60,000 nucleotides of DNA from Phoronis australis (taxonomy: Eukaryota; Phoronida; Phoronidae), in assembly GCA_002633005.1 (NCBI GenBank), contig NMRA01000167.1:561124-621123 (forward strand), in the 5' to 3' direction. Each line of letters begins with the position of its first letter. Position 1 is the first letter of the stretch. The notes below the pieces were generated by a model. The model made no database searches. It was not told the DNA's origin and saw nothing but the letters and a program-made list of their open reading frames with translations. This document shows positions 25,501 to 40,500 of this stretch, piece after piece. The position numbers and the translations under genes are program-made.

Positions 25501-28500
25501 CCCCCCCCCCCCCCCCCTAGGAAGCCACAGGTATCCGTGTCTTGTCTGGGGTCTTAGAAAGTGATGTACCTAAACATGAATTGTACGTATAACGATCAAG
25601 TAGGCCGATTGTTGAATTGCGCATACGAGTAACTTTTATGTACACAAAAACTCACATGATCCAGGCAATCAACAAGATTACGTACCTTACTACAGTGTAT
25701 GACACGTGTAGTGTTGATCTAGTGCGAAAGCTTATTTGGTTTAAAGCCCAACTTCAATGGAATTTTGTTATTTTAGTGTATTTTGCTAACCAAATAGTCC
25801 TAGTCTTAGTAAAATACGAAAACGCGAGTTCAATCACGCAAATGTAAGCCCGTGAAATGATAAGTGAAGCTGCCTTTTCGTGCCATGTTGCGTCACCGCG
25901 AGATGCCAGCACAAACAGAATAAGGCCGATAACAGTTGTATTGAATAGCGGTCTGAATAGAACGCCACTGCGTGCGGGTGTTATTTGCAGCTGTTTGAAT
26001 TAAAAGGTGATTTTCGCGGCGACTTAGACAAAAGCAAGCCAATATGCCAAACAGTTCATTACATTTGGCGGCAATTTATGACACTAGTGGACTCAGAGCG
26101 ATGCTCTTAACATACTGCAGGAACCAAATTTACAGGTGATACCGTTCAAGAGGGGCTTTGAGCTGCTAAAAACCAGGGTAGAGTTCAGCATCGCTAGGAC
26201 TGACCTCGCTAAAAAGCAAGACTTCGCGAGATTACGCGAGATTTCGGTGTCAAATGAGAGCACGTGAGTTTGGGCTAGATTTTAGCGATGCCCTAGCGTG
26301 TTGCTGCTTCGAGTCACATATTGCTTCCTCGGGCCCCCTAAGGCACTGTATCAAAATTTACAGTCCTTAATAAATTTCTTCCTGCAGTCGGTGAAGTATA
26401 CATCCACCTGGTCGACACCATTTTCACTACCATCCTGACTCATCACATTGCCAATCCCCCGTTGCTTGATATCTTATCCCTGATCACCAAACTTACATCC
26501 TCCCAGTCGACGCATCTTCCAAACTATTTTCGTGGAGACGTTGGACCTATGACGTGTGCGGGGCCTTAACCTACCATAGCGTATTAAACTTAAAGGAGAA
26601 TTTCGTTTTCAGATTGGAAGTAATTTCTACGCCTGGGAAGGACTCAAAATTTATTTTGCTTCGGACCCAACAGGTGTCACTTTATCTCCGCACCAGTCTC
26701 CTCTGCCGATATAAACGTGTATGATACACATCATGAACTTTACGCGGAGAAGAACTGAAATTACATTAAGGCTAGACACATACTGAAAAAGGAAGAAGTA
26801 CTTAGACACAACAATATTTTCTATAATTCTGTTAACCGCGTTAACTAGTTACATTAAGGCTAGACACATACCGTAAAAGGAAGAAGTACGTAGACACAAT
26901 ATTTCCTGTTAACCGCGGTAACTAGTTATTAGGAAAAACTATTAATTACAGAATGGTTTAGCCACCTTACTAATTTCCTTGTTAATTCTCCTTCATTCTC
27001 GGTCATGAAGGAAGACTACATGTACCATGACGTTGAATTCGGCTTCCACTCAAAAGTCATGACGGGAAGTCTGGGTCATTTTGTCTGAATACTTTTGGAT
27101 TGTAGTGAAAATGTGTCCTCATTTACCGTAATGTCCCGACATAGATTAAGGAAAACATCGAATAAGCAACTGCAGAAGATTAAAGTAAACTAGACAGACT
27201 TCGGCAAAAGTTTTGCACCTTGTCGCTAACTACATGTGAGGTCCTGCGGAGTCCCATTTCGAAAAAATGCTTGCGTGAAGCAACATCTGTTAAGATTTTG
27301 GAGAAATTTAGACAGAATTGAAAAACTCTAGTTATTGTGCGTCAAAACTAGTGCACTCATATATGTACGCTGGGCCCCGCAACTCTAATCTAACACTGGC
27401 CGCTCGGAAGCCAATCACGAGCATTACATGTACCACCTGTCACAGCGCCACCTATACGAAAACTTGAAACACAAGGAAAGAGTACATATTTATCTGTGAT
27501 GTGAAATTCTTACCGGATGTTGGTCGGAAAAAGCTCAGATGTGTAAACTATAACAATAGAATACGAAGTGGTGATGGCCAACTTCCCTAAAGCTCCCATT
27601 ATGGTAGTCAATGTCGATAAAATGGATGTTTGACCTAAAACAATATACAGAAAAATATTTTAAATCCTACAAACGAATACACCTTGTGCTAAATCAATAT
27701 AATTGAACATTTAAGAAACAGATCAATTTCTAGTCCGCTGCACTTAGGAAAGGATCTCCACAACCTCCAACAGTAATGCCGTCTCCTTCATTTTTTTCTT
27801 TGTAGGCATCAGTGGCCAGAGGGAGCCCCTAAATCTGAGCCTGTGGCATTTTTCCATTGGTCTCTAGTGAATACATGTACAGTATACATCTTCACACTGT
27901 GCTTGTACCAAAACGCAGTGAATATAGAAAATGATTCTACATTGTGTTTCACTTACCCCAAACGTAGTGATGCAATCAATAACTGATGAGATTGTTTTTC
28001 TGTGTTTCAGTTTGCCCTCTAGTGGCGAGCTTTAAATTATTGTTGTGGGGGGGGGGGCTTATTTCAACGTTGATGGCACAGATGGGGTGGATTGACCTGC
28101 TTTTGTCAACTGTCTATTCTTCAGGATAATGGTACTAGCTGAAACTACTTCTGTATGGCGACTACCATTTTTGAACAGAGCTCGATTCACTCTGCCCCAC
28201 ACTCGGCTGATCGGTCGAGAGGTACGTGTAATACAATTCTGAAATATCATGGTCCAAAGTCCAAGTTCTACAGTTCCTTACCTCTTGGGATGAAAGCCGT
28301 AGCTAGAAGGAATGCGCCTGCCGCCCCTTGGAAACTGAAGAGGGTCCAACGTCTAGAAAATCTATGATGGAATGGGACCCTGGTTACTACAGTGTACAAT
28401 GTAGTTACGATGAGGAACAATTAATAATATATTCGTGGCAAGTGGAGTCTTCCACCCATTGAATTATGCGTTTTCCTCCGTGCAAACTAGTGTAAATGTC

Positions 28501-31500
28501 GTAGACTGGAAGAAGTATTAGAGCAAATATCAAATAAAACAGAAGGAAAATGATGAGATTGTCTAACACATAAAGTCCGAGACACCAAATCCGTATAAAT
28601 CCCTGACACATTTGCACTGCCTATCAAACCTGTCGTCTGAGTGAACAAATGTAAATATCTCGGATGCCATATTCAATTGTTGGGGTTTCAGTTAAAAGTT
28701 AATTCTTAAAATTTTAGGTAAATTAGCATAACCGTATAGGGTAAGATAAGATCACAATCAAATCACGCCACGTCAAATTTAACATTATAAGCCGAGCGCT
28801 GATGCCGGTTTAGAGCTAAAGGCCTATGCTGTTGTGACATACTGCTTTGCCGGGACAGTGAGGGTGAAAAGAAACCGATTCGTGAGAAATGGTTGTGTAA
28901 CTGAAGAAGTCTATCGACTACTTAAGGTTCCTATGAGCATTCCGCCAACTTCAAAGAAATAATTGTAAATGAAGAGCTAAAGCACAAGCATTAAAACCCT
29001 TTTTGAGTTAGAACCTCGCGCTGTCCGTTCAACTTAAAGGAGAATGCCACCCAAAAACAACCTATTTTGTATCAATTTAGATCGAGTAGTTCCACTTGAT
29101 AAGAGCAAGTTCAGTTGTTTTACCTGACACCTAACGGCAGACAGAGGTGTTGAATTAACCAATGGCGTAATCGGTTCGCACGCAGTTTGTTCAGCCGTTC
29201 ACAACACCCTTACTGGTGTCGACTTATCGCTTGAATTCATCGTTTTACACCAACAAAGCATCAAAATTCTGGGTAAACCCCTTACAAATACATCGAGTTC
29301 TTGAACAAACGTGTTGTTTTCTTTCACTGTAACGGATTTATAGGTATTTGAACGTACCGTAGGCTACAAAGTTCGGTAGGCCAAGTTGCCATGGTCGATC
29401 GCGGGAGTTTGGGTCCGTTTGGTGATTANCAGGGCTAGCCTGGACTGAAAGTGAACTATCTCGGCCAAAACTTCATCGATTTTAGTGGGAGAAAAACGCT
29501 TGTTTTCAGAATTTTACGAGGAATTTGTTGATGAATCTTTTACATGTCATTGAAAAAGGCGAAAATACAAACGCGCGAGTCATATTTCTTCAGGCAGCCC
29601 TTAGCGGCTTCACGGGCAATAAAATGTAATCGACCGAATAGATTCGTCGACCACAGATTTACCCTGTGGTTTTTCCGCTTGATCCCAGACCGCCCCGAGA
29701 TGCTCCAGCAGCCAACTCGGGGCGGTCTCTCACGAGGGTTTAGCGTTATGCGATCAGGCCACGCGGCGCGGCCGCCGGGACTGGACATCACGAACATAAA
29801 CCAGCTTAAGTTGGAAACTAAACGTCCAGTCACAAAAAGACTATACTATTGAGCCAAAGAAATAATGTGCACGTAATTATTTAGGGGAATTATCCACAAA
29901 TCTACTTACTTGTCGTCGGGGGCCGCGAAGAAGTCAGGTTCTCCTCCCACAGAACCGTCAGGGCAAAGGTTAAGTAACAATAATTTGAATAATGCATTTG
30001 TATATCTAAATAAAGATTCCCCTAACATGAGACCATAACATATAAAATTATTGTTTTACAATAGAATTTTCTGTCAACAAACACTGAATTAGCATGCGGT
30101 CACACGGCCTCGGTGCCCGGTCAATTACCTTTATTGCATCTAAAGCCGGCCGGGTAAGGGAACGCATGGATTTATTCATTGCTTGGTTCTCAAAACATTT
30201 GCACTCACGAATACTCAAATGGGTTGACAAATTGTATGTAAGAAAACAGACTTCGTTTTAATTTTATATAAGCAGGGGTTAAGGTGAGAATAATTCATTT
30301 TGAAAGAGAACGCAGAATAATAACGCCCGGCGCCAATCCCAACTTACTCGAGAGCTCATCCGACGAAGAATTCACGGGTCGGTTCGTTAGGTTTCACAGG
30401 ATATCAGTTCGGAATAAACTAAGCAAGAAATACTAAAGAGGCGCGGTGAACATGGACAGGCATCGGAAAGTATGGAGAGTTCTTTGTTAAGCCGGAATTC
30501 GTCAGAGAAAGCACTGTCGACCGTTTGCCGGCCACAGACAAGGATATGTTTCACGGCCTCATACTTGCTATTAACAGCGCACTTTTCATTCTTCACTACC
30601 GCGACCCACTTCCTAAGGCTCTCGAAAAAGTCGACAAAACGATATACCCACTTCCTTCGCAGCTTCATAGATCGGACAAGCAGGAACGATACACCGCAAT
30701 ATAGCGGCATTCACTCTGCAGATGAACCACTGACGTCGCTACGTCTTTTCTCACCTTTCTCACAAGGTTAACGCGACACCTCTTGGCAAGTTGAGGTCGA
30801 CCGTATAAGAGGCGATGTGGATATAGACCGATTAAGACGGTAAAAAAGACTAATTCCGCACTTGAGGCGAGTAATTGTGAGTGACAAGTTTTATTCTGTG
30901 ATTCAACGTAGCCCACTAAAGTTGGAATTGAAATCTCGTTGGCGATAGCTTTGCAGTCGTGCGCTTGTAAGGCAATCTTTCTCGCGAAATTTTGCGAGAC
31001 CTTCCCTTTCATTAGTGCAAGATCTAGCCCGGGCAAGGTATATTTACATGTAACTTATACTTATACACTGTACAAAACGCGCCTCAGATCCTAAAAAGTA
31101 ATTACGCAACATTCAAAGTTATTGGATGATCACAAGCTTTTTGGTTCAGCAAAATTCACACAAAGATTTACCTGATAGCAATAGTAGCGAAAATGTATCC
31201 CAAGAGTTCTGCGACAGTCGACAGCAGGAAGTTGACAAAGCGGTCCCCTTCAAACAAAGTCCCCGTACTGAGAGTGAGGCCCCAGTAAACCAGTGCGTTC
31301 ACAAACCTAGATAAGAATAATTGTGTAGACAGTTGTCGTCAGCACAGAGATTCCCATTTACACCGGCCTAATGATCTTTTTTCAGTCATTTCCTTTTCCT
31401 TGTACTGCCATTATTTTCTTGTTGTTTTTCCATAAACTACGTTTGTATCATATTCAAACCAGCATTTAGAACACATTAGTATTCACACTTTCGGTTGGAA

Positions 31501-34500
31501 TTTGAAAGTTCACGACATGAGACATGTTTGTAAGTTTGTTACACAACAAAATGTTTGAATGAGAATTTGAATCCAAACCTAAGAAAGCGCATCTCAGATG
31601 GCCTGTGGTTTAAGAGGCAGATATTCAGTTGAGTGCAAAACTATGTACTAGCACATGGTCGTTTACGTACAGAACTGCGTTCCATGGAGCACAACTGCTG
31701 CAAGGAATGTGAGATTCCGGTAAGTCATCGTGCGTCAGGAGTTGGGAGAATGGTGTTTGGCGTCGATAGAAAAAATTGTCGGCATTCAGACAAAAACGAA
31801 AAACAATGTCTATGAAACCCAGGCCATTGCACGTGCATAGTTGAATACGAACATGTGTGCGAAGTCAATTGTGTAGTTACTGGAAACACAAATGAAAGGT
31901 TACAAAGACGAAAAGGCTTCCATTTCAAGTCGACAGAGGAATTAAGTTCTTCCCAAAAGAACATTGTTCATCCCCAGGGTCCCATTTCATCGAAGGTAGT
32001 AGTTCCTAGCCCGGACGTAGCTAAATAATTCATGCACGTAGGCGCGTTATCGTAATCACGACGCTGCAATTTTTAAAAAGGTGTTGCAATTTATGTTAGA
32101 AGGACGTTCCAATTTTGAGAAACCGCGCTTCTAGATGAACAGAAATACTTTTCTCATTTTCATAAATATTCAATCTCTACATAATTTGTAATGAACTAAA
32201 AAATGCAGGTGGCCTGATGCCTTTTGCGGTACATCACGCGTGTTTAGGCCACAAGGCCGGGCCCATTACACTAGTGAACTAGGGCACAACTGTAAAAAAA
32301 ACTCCCTAAAGTACAACAGAAAATATCACGACTAATTTGAATTTTTCTTCAGATGCTAGACTTTGGACCTATACTGCTAGCTCAGAGCCTGACCACCAAA
32401 CAAAATTTTGACGCTAGAATCGACCAGTCAGGTCTATAAAACTGGAAAATTATTCGAAGCGCAATTCGCAATTCGACAATTTTAGGGGCTTCCTCAACTC
32501 TAAGTGAAAGATTTCGAAAAAACTAACTTTTTTCAATCATTAAAAGTTTTTATTTTCTGACAAGAGAAAGATCGAGGATTTTAAAAATATGCTTCTTACC
32601 ACTGTGTCATTATTATCATCACGTAACCACGTTTGTTTTAAGTCAAATTTTCACGTGCAGGCAGGTACACTCATAGCAAAATAAACCCTCAGCCGATTTC
32701 ACTAAAACGTTTTTTTTTTAATGAAAACTTAGCGTTATGTTTTAAAAGCACAGGAACTTTTGATTATTCGCTTAGTTCGTTTTTTGCCGAATTAACTCGC
32801 AGAACACAAGGCATCTTTGTAAAAAAAACAGCTGTCTTATCTAAACTAGGCATTTTAAAGCAAATTGACAACAGCGGTTTTGAGACATAACGTAAATTTT
32901 TCATTTTAAAAAAGTTATCAGTATAGTCAGCTAATGGATTGTTTTACTCTGAGTGCACGTTTCTTGCACATGAAAAGTTGTCTTAAAAAGGTGGTCACGT
33001 GACAATAATAAAGACACTGCAGTAAAAAGCATATTTTTAGAATTCTTGATCTTTCTCCTTTCAGAAAATATATGCTTTTGATGGTTGACAAGGCAAAGCT
33101 TTTCGATATATATATCGTTTATTTAGGACCTACATTTACATAACCTTTATGTTTGATGTTCCCTGGCCCAGGTCTTCGTCCAGTCTTTTCGTTCGCTAAT
33201 GCCACAATGCTTTACAAACTGAAACAATTCACTTACCAGATAAACATTGAGATGGTAAACGATACGATCATTGGGCGAGATTTGAAAATGCTAAGAAGCG
33301 TTTCGCTATCCTTGTTTCGCCTGTTTGTCAACAGAGAACCCGCATAATTCTTCAGGCGCATCAACTTAAATGTAGTTTTCTTATGATCGTCTGCTGCACA
33401 GCTGTGACACTTCAAATCCGCGTTTTTGTCTTCTTCGGCCATCTGCGTAACTTCGTCCTCCGGAAAGTAGTTCACAGGACGTCTGTTCATTCTAAAGGCT
33501 CTCTTCAAAATAGCATTGGCTTCCTTCACTTGGTTGTTCGCTATTAGCCACGGTATTGACCTGGACACAATCCTTTAAAAGATGTACAGTGTACGCTACA
33601 TCTATAACCATGGTGACAATATCTGCATACACTTTACACGTTTTTGGACAATTCTCGTAAGAGAATTGAAAAACCGCAGTTGTGTAGAACCCTCCACAGA
33701 CCGCAGAATACTTGCAACCCACAGTGGAGTACATATGCCGAGGAAGCAGAACACTTACCGCGCTCTACAAAGCCTTTACTACTCAACACAAGAGTTCTTA
33801 CCACGCACAAAGGGCACACATTTTAGTGCAAATTCCGTGCTAACAATTATGTGTGTCATAAACTTCGTGCGGCGCGAGGGAAGTGTTCTATAGGGAGTGA
33901 TAAAGGATTCCATTCCGTGGTAAGGGTTTCTCTCTGAAATGTTCTGCAACGTGCTCGGAAAGATCTGTGCTGCTACTTCAAACCAATGCAATCACCCGGG
34001 CACATGTATGCACATGTAATTTGTGCAACCGGGGAATCAAGGTAATATAATTAAGCGGACTGCATCGTTTTTGTTGGAGTCTGTCTCATGGCCCAGGTAA
34101 AGAACTGACATAACTTAGTACCTAATTGTAGAAGGTAAGATAAGATTCGCTACATGTTTATCGAAAGCTCATGCTACTTGTTTCGTAAGAAATTTCGCAG
34201 TTGTAGTGGCTGGCGAAGACCGAAAATACACAATGTCTATAATTACAATTGAGTAACTATTTGTACGCACTTGCAACTTTGGTACACGGAGTGTTTCGAT
34301 ACTCTAGCGCAGTGTGCCATTGCCATATCGCCAGGATTTTGATTGACAGCTTAACTGACCATTTAGAACGCATCATTATTGACACACCTTCAAATCCAAG
34401 CCGACATTTCACCCGACAAACAACACGTTGCCGGTTAAAACGTATTGTTTGTTAGTGGACATTACGCAAGGGGGCGGAGCTTGCGATAGGTCAAATAGAC

Positions 34501-37500
34501 TCTTCTAAAAGATGAAATGTAACATTAATTTCTCTCAAATCTTCGGAGCTTCCAAAGTGGCTTGATGTGATAAAAATTTCAAGATTTTATTGTTGCATCC
34601 GTTTGCATTTTCTGCGTTTCCTCGCAAAGATATTTTCAGGGAATGCAAAAACTTCCAATTTTATTGGGCTTTTTCGGATGATGTCTTTTTACAAGCTCCG
34701 CACGAATCAAGTCACCTGGACAGAAATTGTCAAAATTGGTCATTTTCCTAAAGGCTTGACATCTCTCACTATCATGCTCACCAATCAAAGACAATGAGCT
34801 AAATATCTCAACCAAAGACGCAGGGTTATCCATACAACGATACTCAACCGTGTTTTTTCCACAAACATTAGTTGCGAACCATAACCCAAAGCTTTGTTTA
34901 CGATATTCTTGTGATATCAATTCAGACCATCGTTTTATGGAAAACGAACGAGGACAAGTGCGCGTAGCAGACTTGCTGATCTGCCGAATACACAATATTC
35001 TGTTTTAGTTGATACAACCCGATGTGAATTATATTTTTAAATGTGTAAAAAACTTGGAACACAGAGTAGGTGGGTGACAGTGCACATGAACAACCCAAGA
35101 CAGACACCAATTCTTCTTATTGGAAACAAACTGGCACCTTCATTCAAATCCTGTTTTTGATTTTTGGTTACTACACATACCGGTAACTACTGTAAAATCT
35201 GCCTCGTGTTATTGTTCACAATTCACATTAAAGGATTTCTGTTCTTGAGAAAGATTGACAGGCCGTTACTGCTTCAGAGGCGGGGCCAAAACTTGCTTAC
35301 CACGGCGAGTTAGTTTCATTTACTGAAACAGTGTGGCTGCCAAGGGAGTTATACATGTAAGTGATTGTTATCAACCAGTGTCAATTCAAACGATGAATAA
35401 GAACCCGACGGTGTTACTGTACATTGGAAGACCAACATCAACACGGGTGTGAAGAACGGCGAGGCAACAGTAGGATATAATGTGCCCATGTTTTGAGAAC
35501 CAGTTCAATGCCCGTTATTCAGTGGAAAAACTGGTTCTCCAAATTCGGGACCGTTCTAGGGAGAGAGANNNNNNNNNNNNNNNNNNNNNNNNNNNNNNNN
35601 NNNNNNNNNNNNNNNNNNNNNNNNNNNNNNNNNNNNNNNNNNNNNNNNNNNNNNNNNNNNNNNNNNNNNNNNNNNNNNNNNNNNNNNNNNNNNNNNNNNN
35701 NNNNNNNNNNNNNNNNNNNNNNNNNNNNNNNNNNNNNNNNNNNNNNNNNNNNNNNNNNNNNNNNNNNNNNNNNNNNNNNNNNNNNNNNNNNNNNNNNNNN
35801 NNNNNNNNNNNNNNNNNNNNNNNNNNNNNNNNNNNNNNNNNNNNNNNNNNNNNNNNNNNNNNNNNNNNNNNNNNNNNNNNNNNNNNNNNNNNNNNNNNNN
35901 NNNNNNNNNNNNNNNNNNNNNNNNNNNNNNNNNNNNNNNNNNNNNNNNNNNNNNNNNNNNNNNNNNNNNNNNNNNNNNNNNNNNNNNNNNNNNNNNNNNN
36001 NNNNNNNNNNNNNNNNNNNNNNNNNNNNNNNNNNNNNNNNNNNNNNNNNNNNNNNNNNNNNNNNNNNNNNNNNNNNNNNNNNNNNNNNNNNNNNNNNNNN
36101 NNNNNNNNNNNNNNNNNNNNNNNNNNNNNNNNNNNNGAGAGGGAGAGAGGGAGAGAGGGAGAGAGGGAGAGAGGTTGTTTATTGCACTTGGAGCTAAGCT
36201 CATTTGTACACATTTGGGACCGTTCTGTCTGAGCATTATAGTAATTACAGCTTTAAGTGTTTTGCAGCATTCCACAATCTTAGTTAGACATTACTGTAGC
36301 GTTTCCTCGATTTCCATGCCCCTCCCATTAAGCTACGAATACACTTTTCGAATACGCGGGTTCATTATGAAAGCCTTATTTTTCTTGAATATGATCGGAA
36401 ATGACATCCTGAATCTCTGAGTTTCTACCGCTCCAACATGCATCGCCTTCACAGAAGAGAATATTTCAAATTAATCATCAGTCATATTGGACATGCTTTC
36501 CTCGCATACTACTCATGAAGCGTCACGCATTCGTTCACAAAACATAAAACAATATCGTCACCTAAAACACAAAACTTACCAAATCATGAGTATTCCTGTG
36601 CAACCCGGAAGTGATATAATGAACAACATATGTCGCCAGTCTCGAACGAAGTAGGAGAAGAACGTGAGTAGTAACAAGCCTGCGATCCAGAAGTAGTTGA
36701 AGGCAATGCCTGCGAAATGGAGAAACGCATCAAAGTTTAGAAATGTAAATTAATTTTCGAAACAATTCAGACAGACTGCGAAACAATTCTGTCGGACTCT
36801 AACAAACTGGGACAATCTTCTTTACAAACTTACTTAGGACTTAAATCAAATATTTATCGCAATGAAATTGCATTTTGGCGAGTGCAAGTGGTCGAAATTT
36901 AATGCGATGTTATTTTACCTAGACTCAAACTGTTCATCGTAAAATGACTTACAAAACAATACATCATTTACATGTAAGTATTACCTTTTGAACAAAACGT
37001 ACAGAGAACTACCCTAAAGTTTCAATATTTTAATGAAGTTTCACTTACCGGCATGCGAGCGGTAATTCGCTGAAAACACCTCTACACTTAGAACAAAACC
37101 AGTTGTTACCGATCCCTGTAAAAAGAAGTGGTCCTCGTACATTTTTGGAACGGTTTCACAAGAGATCAATTCAAAATCTTTAAAGAATATGTAAAACACA
37201 GACGCCTACACAGGTTTCTAAAGCGCATCTTCCACCATGTACCGGCGTGTTTAAGAAGAAATCAGCTATATTACAGGCAATCGGTAGTAAAATAGTTAAT
37301 GAAAATGTGCTGTGTTTGGCTTCGTAACAGGACTGCTAACATCTTTTAAATACATGTACAACCAACTTGACAAACGTGAACTCCTAGTGACGCAGTTCTC
37401 TTACCGCATCACGTAACATTTGATATCGTCCTAAAGCGACGTCTATTCCTAAGATTGACGGAAGGTACAGGGTGTACATGTAAGTGATGCGTATGTTCGT

Positions 37501-40500
37501 ATTGTCTTGGGATCCTTGGACTTGAGCATATGCGATTCACCTTAAAATCCAGTTTTAACGTACTGCTGCTAGACTAACTTTTGTTCATAAGTTAGCGCGA
37601 TTTCGTTCTAAGTTGAAACTGAAAACATTTCATGAAACGGGCCCCTGGACTGCCATCGCGATGTGTGCCGTCGGTAATATCATGGGTGGCTATTAGCGGA
37701 AATCTCTCGCGAAATGACCATAATTATTTGTCAAGCCGACTTGCTACGGCTGTTCTCATGAAACCATGACACGATAGTTCTTCCTAAGCTAAGAAATCCC
37801 ATCTAATCTGAGAAAAGAGCAACTTGACGCCACATCGCCGTGTGTAATCGAAACTTAAGCTCGCATGAGAAAGTGTGACATATTTAACCCGGCGACACAA
37901 CGCATTGCAGAAAGTAGGCAGCACTTACTGTCGCGAATGCACCTGAGAGTACACGAAGTATAACGAAAGAGACGAAGTGCTGTGTAAATGCTGCACTGAA
38001 GTTTATAAGTGATGTGCTGAGAATGCACGCGATTAGAATTGGTTTCCGCCCAAAGGTGTCAGCTATGCTTGAGAAAATTAATCCTCCAATCATCACTCCC
38101 GTCATTACAAGGGAGTTTGACAAACTCGTGAGGTAAGAGCGGTCACAGATGAGGTCCCACTGAAAAAAAAAACGCGTGTGAATAAAATTATGCTCATACA
38201 TGTAATTGAAGTCATAGCAGCATTTATCACGGCGAGGTCCTTGTTCTTCAAAACACTTTTAGACTTTTGTCTCAAAATTCGTGTTACGCTCTCCACAGTA
38301 GTTTTCAAAAATCACAGTACATCATCTTGGTTTGACAAAGTACAAAATCTCCGAGATGGTACTCGATACATGACGCTCTCATTCTTTCACAGCATACGGG
38401 GGTTTCACCAAAAAAAGAAATGGCATGCTGTGTAATCTGAAACATCAAAACAAATATGATAATTGTAATTCCTGAAGGTAACAAAGCTCTCCAATGAGGT
38501 CACTTGGGTAAAATTATTGTTCTTATCTCTAGGGTTAAATATCTAATACATATATACTACATGTGTATGTATTAAAGGGATACTGTGCAAATATGGCAGC
38601 ACGTTTATGGTGATTGGTTTTTCCTTTGACAAATATTGCTTATAATGAAATTAAATTAAAATCATTATAAGGAATAAGACAAATTGATACACTTCTCGTT
38701 TCTCAAGTTATTGTACTGTGTTCGCGGCGTATCTCGTGACAGGTACGAATTTCCTGTCTCAAACTAACTGAGCAGCCTTGGGAATGAAATGCGTACTGGC
38801 TTACGGAATATTTACCGCATTAGTAGTCCAACGGAAAATCCGGCTAAAAAACAACCGGCACGTCGTCACCATATGTGGATAAGAGCATGCAGGAACAACA
38901 TTTTAGAGCATGCAAAATTAAGGTGCCTGTTTAGGGATTAATTTGAGAGGAGATTGTAGCAATTAATATTCAAATCGTTCGTAACTGCATGGGCAAATGT
39001 TAGGGTTTTGCACCTCTGTGACGACTGTGGATCCGTATCTTTCGTCGTATGTCCAGCCTGATGTACAAACAGCCTCTTCATCCGATGCATTTGTGGAGCA
39101 CGCGGGAAGAACCTGGCTAATGTTGGTCCATGGAATTGTACTGTTGGTGTAATCAAACGTTGTGTTGTGTGTCGGGTTGCAGAAATGTGGAGGCTCAGCA
39201 CCTGTGAAAAGTTATTTATTGGTGAGTGCATCATTCTCTAGTCTATCTGAGTATTTTAGTCACTGAGAGCCCGTTGTTTGTAATGCATACCAAATAACGT
39301 GGTATGGAGGTCGCAAAGTATTCACTTACAACATTCATGCCACGAGCGTAAGCGAGTCGCATGGTTATGAGCACATGGGACACTACCAAAGTTTTCCCTT
39401 GATCGTCTGTGTTAGATATGACAACACAGCTCTTGTGGATTTCATAATTTGGGTACGCATTAGCCGATTATCAATACATGCTTACTGTAATCTTTACTGC
39501 AACAAAGAGAAAGAAAGTGAACAATAGATATGCCAATTTACCGATCTCTGTGCGAACATCTTGCGACCTGGTTTCAGAAATCGTAGGAATATGTTGACAA
39601 ATTAAGGAAAATGCAATTAGCGTTCTGTGACCATTACAAATCTTTGAAATGCTATCGTTTTTTTGCCATGTGCTGAAAAGGGAATTCCTGCTTGTGAAGA
39701 GAACATCAATTTGTGGAGTAACCACCCAGAAAGTTGTTGTTAAGAACACAAGACTCAAAAACTAATGTAAGGCAGAGCGAGAAAATTGCACTGTAGCTTC
39801 GGGCCATCGTAAGGTAGCCTGCAACAATTACACATTACTGAATAATATTCGCGAAACACAAAAAACATGCAATGAAGAGTTAGAAACTGAAACAGTTATA
39901 GTGTATATGTACGAAACCAGAGCATGTACTTAAGTATCTCCAAAACCTATAACATTTTACTATGTAAAAGTATTTGCGGAAGTAGAAAGCCTGTAGAATT
40001 TGTTGTTTTTGTCAAAATGTCAATATGTGGGTCATGCGAACATATGCTTTTTGTAAAATTTCCAAAAAGGTAAGGTACACCCACATCATCACAACGGTAA
40101 CAAAACATATCCAGATTTGTTTTGAGTAACTGTTCGAGATGAAATCTCAAACAATTTGTTTTACTTCTTTTAAATGTCTTCATAATGATCATAAACTAAA
40201 GTCATTTTATCTGGTTTAATGCAAAAGTGGAATATTTTATTAAAAAATTCCTAATGATAGCGATTTGCTGAACTACACATAAGCATGTGAAGCATATGAA
40301 AACGATGTTCATTTCTGAGATATGATGTTCCGAAGTCAGCCACAATTGGACATTTTCTGTAGGTGTCCTACTTGACCTTAACGTATCTCACCTATAAATA
40401 CAAGCACCATAACTGTCCAGCAATACGACATGGTGACAAAGGTGCTGATTACGAAGAAGTTCATCATCTGCCATCTATTAAAACCGCCCACGCGAGCCAT

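Noticed and set aside
33545-33560. Acceptor 12 bases further into exon 6 (tccag before 33560)
   Set aside because: It also keeps the frame, but it deletes four residues that align with the family after the TM6 Trp; the upstream acceptor aligns without a gap.
35480-36275. Several 230-250 residue open frames on both strands
   Set aside because: They run through 568 Ns and a GA-rich simple repeat; no real residues support them.
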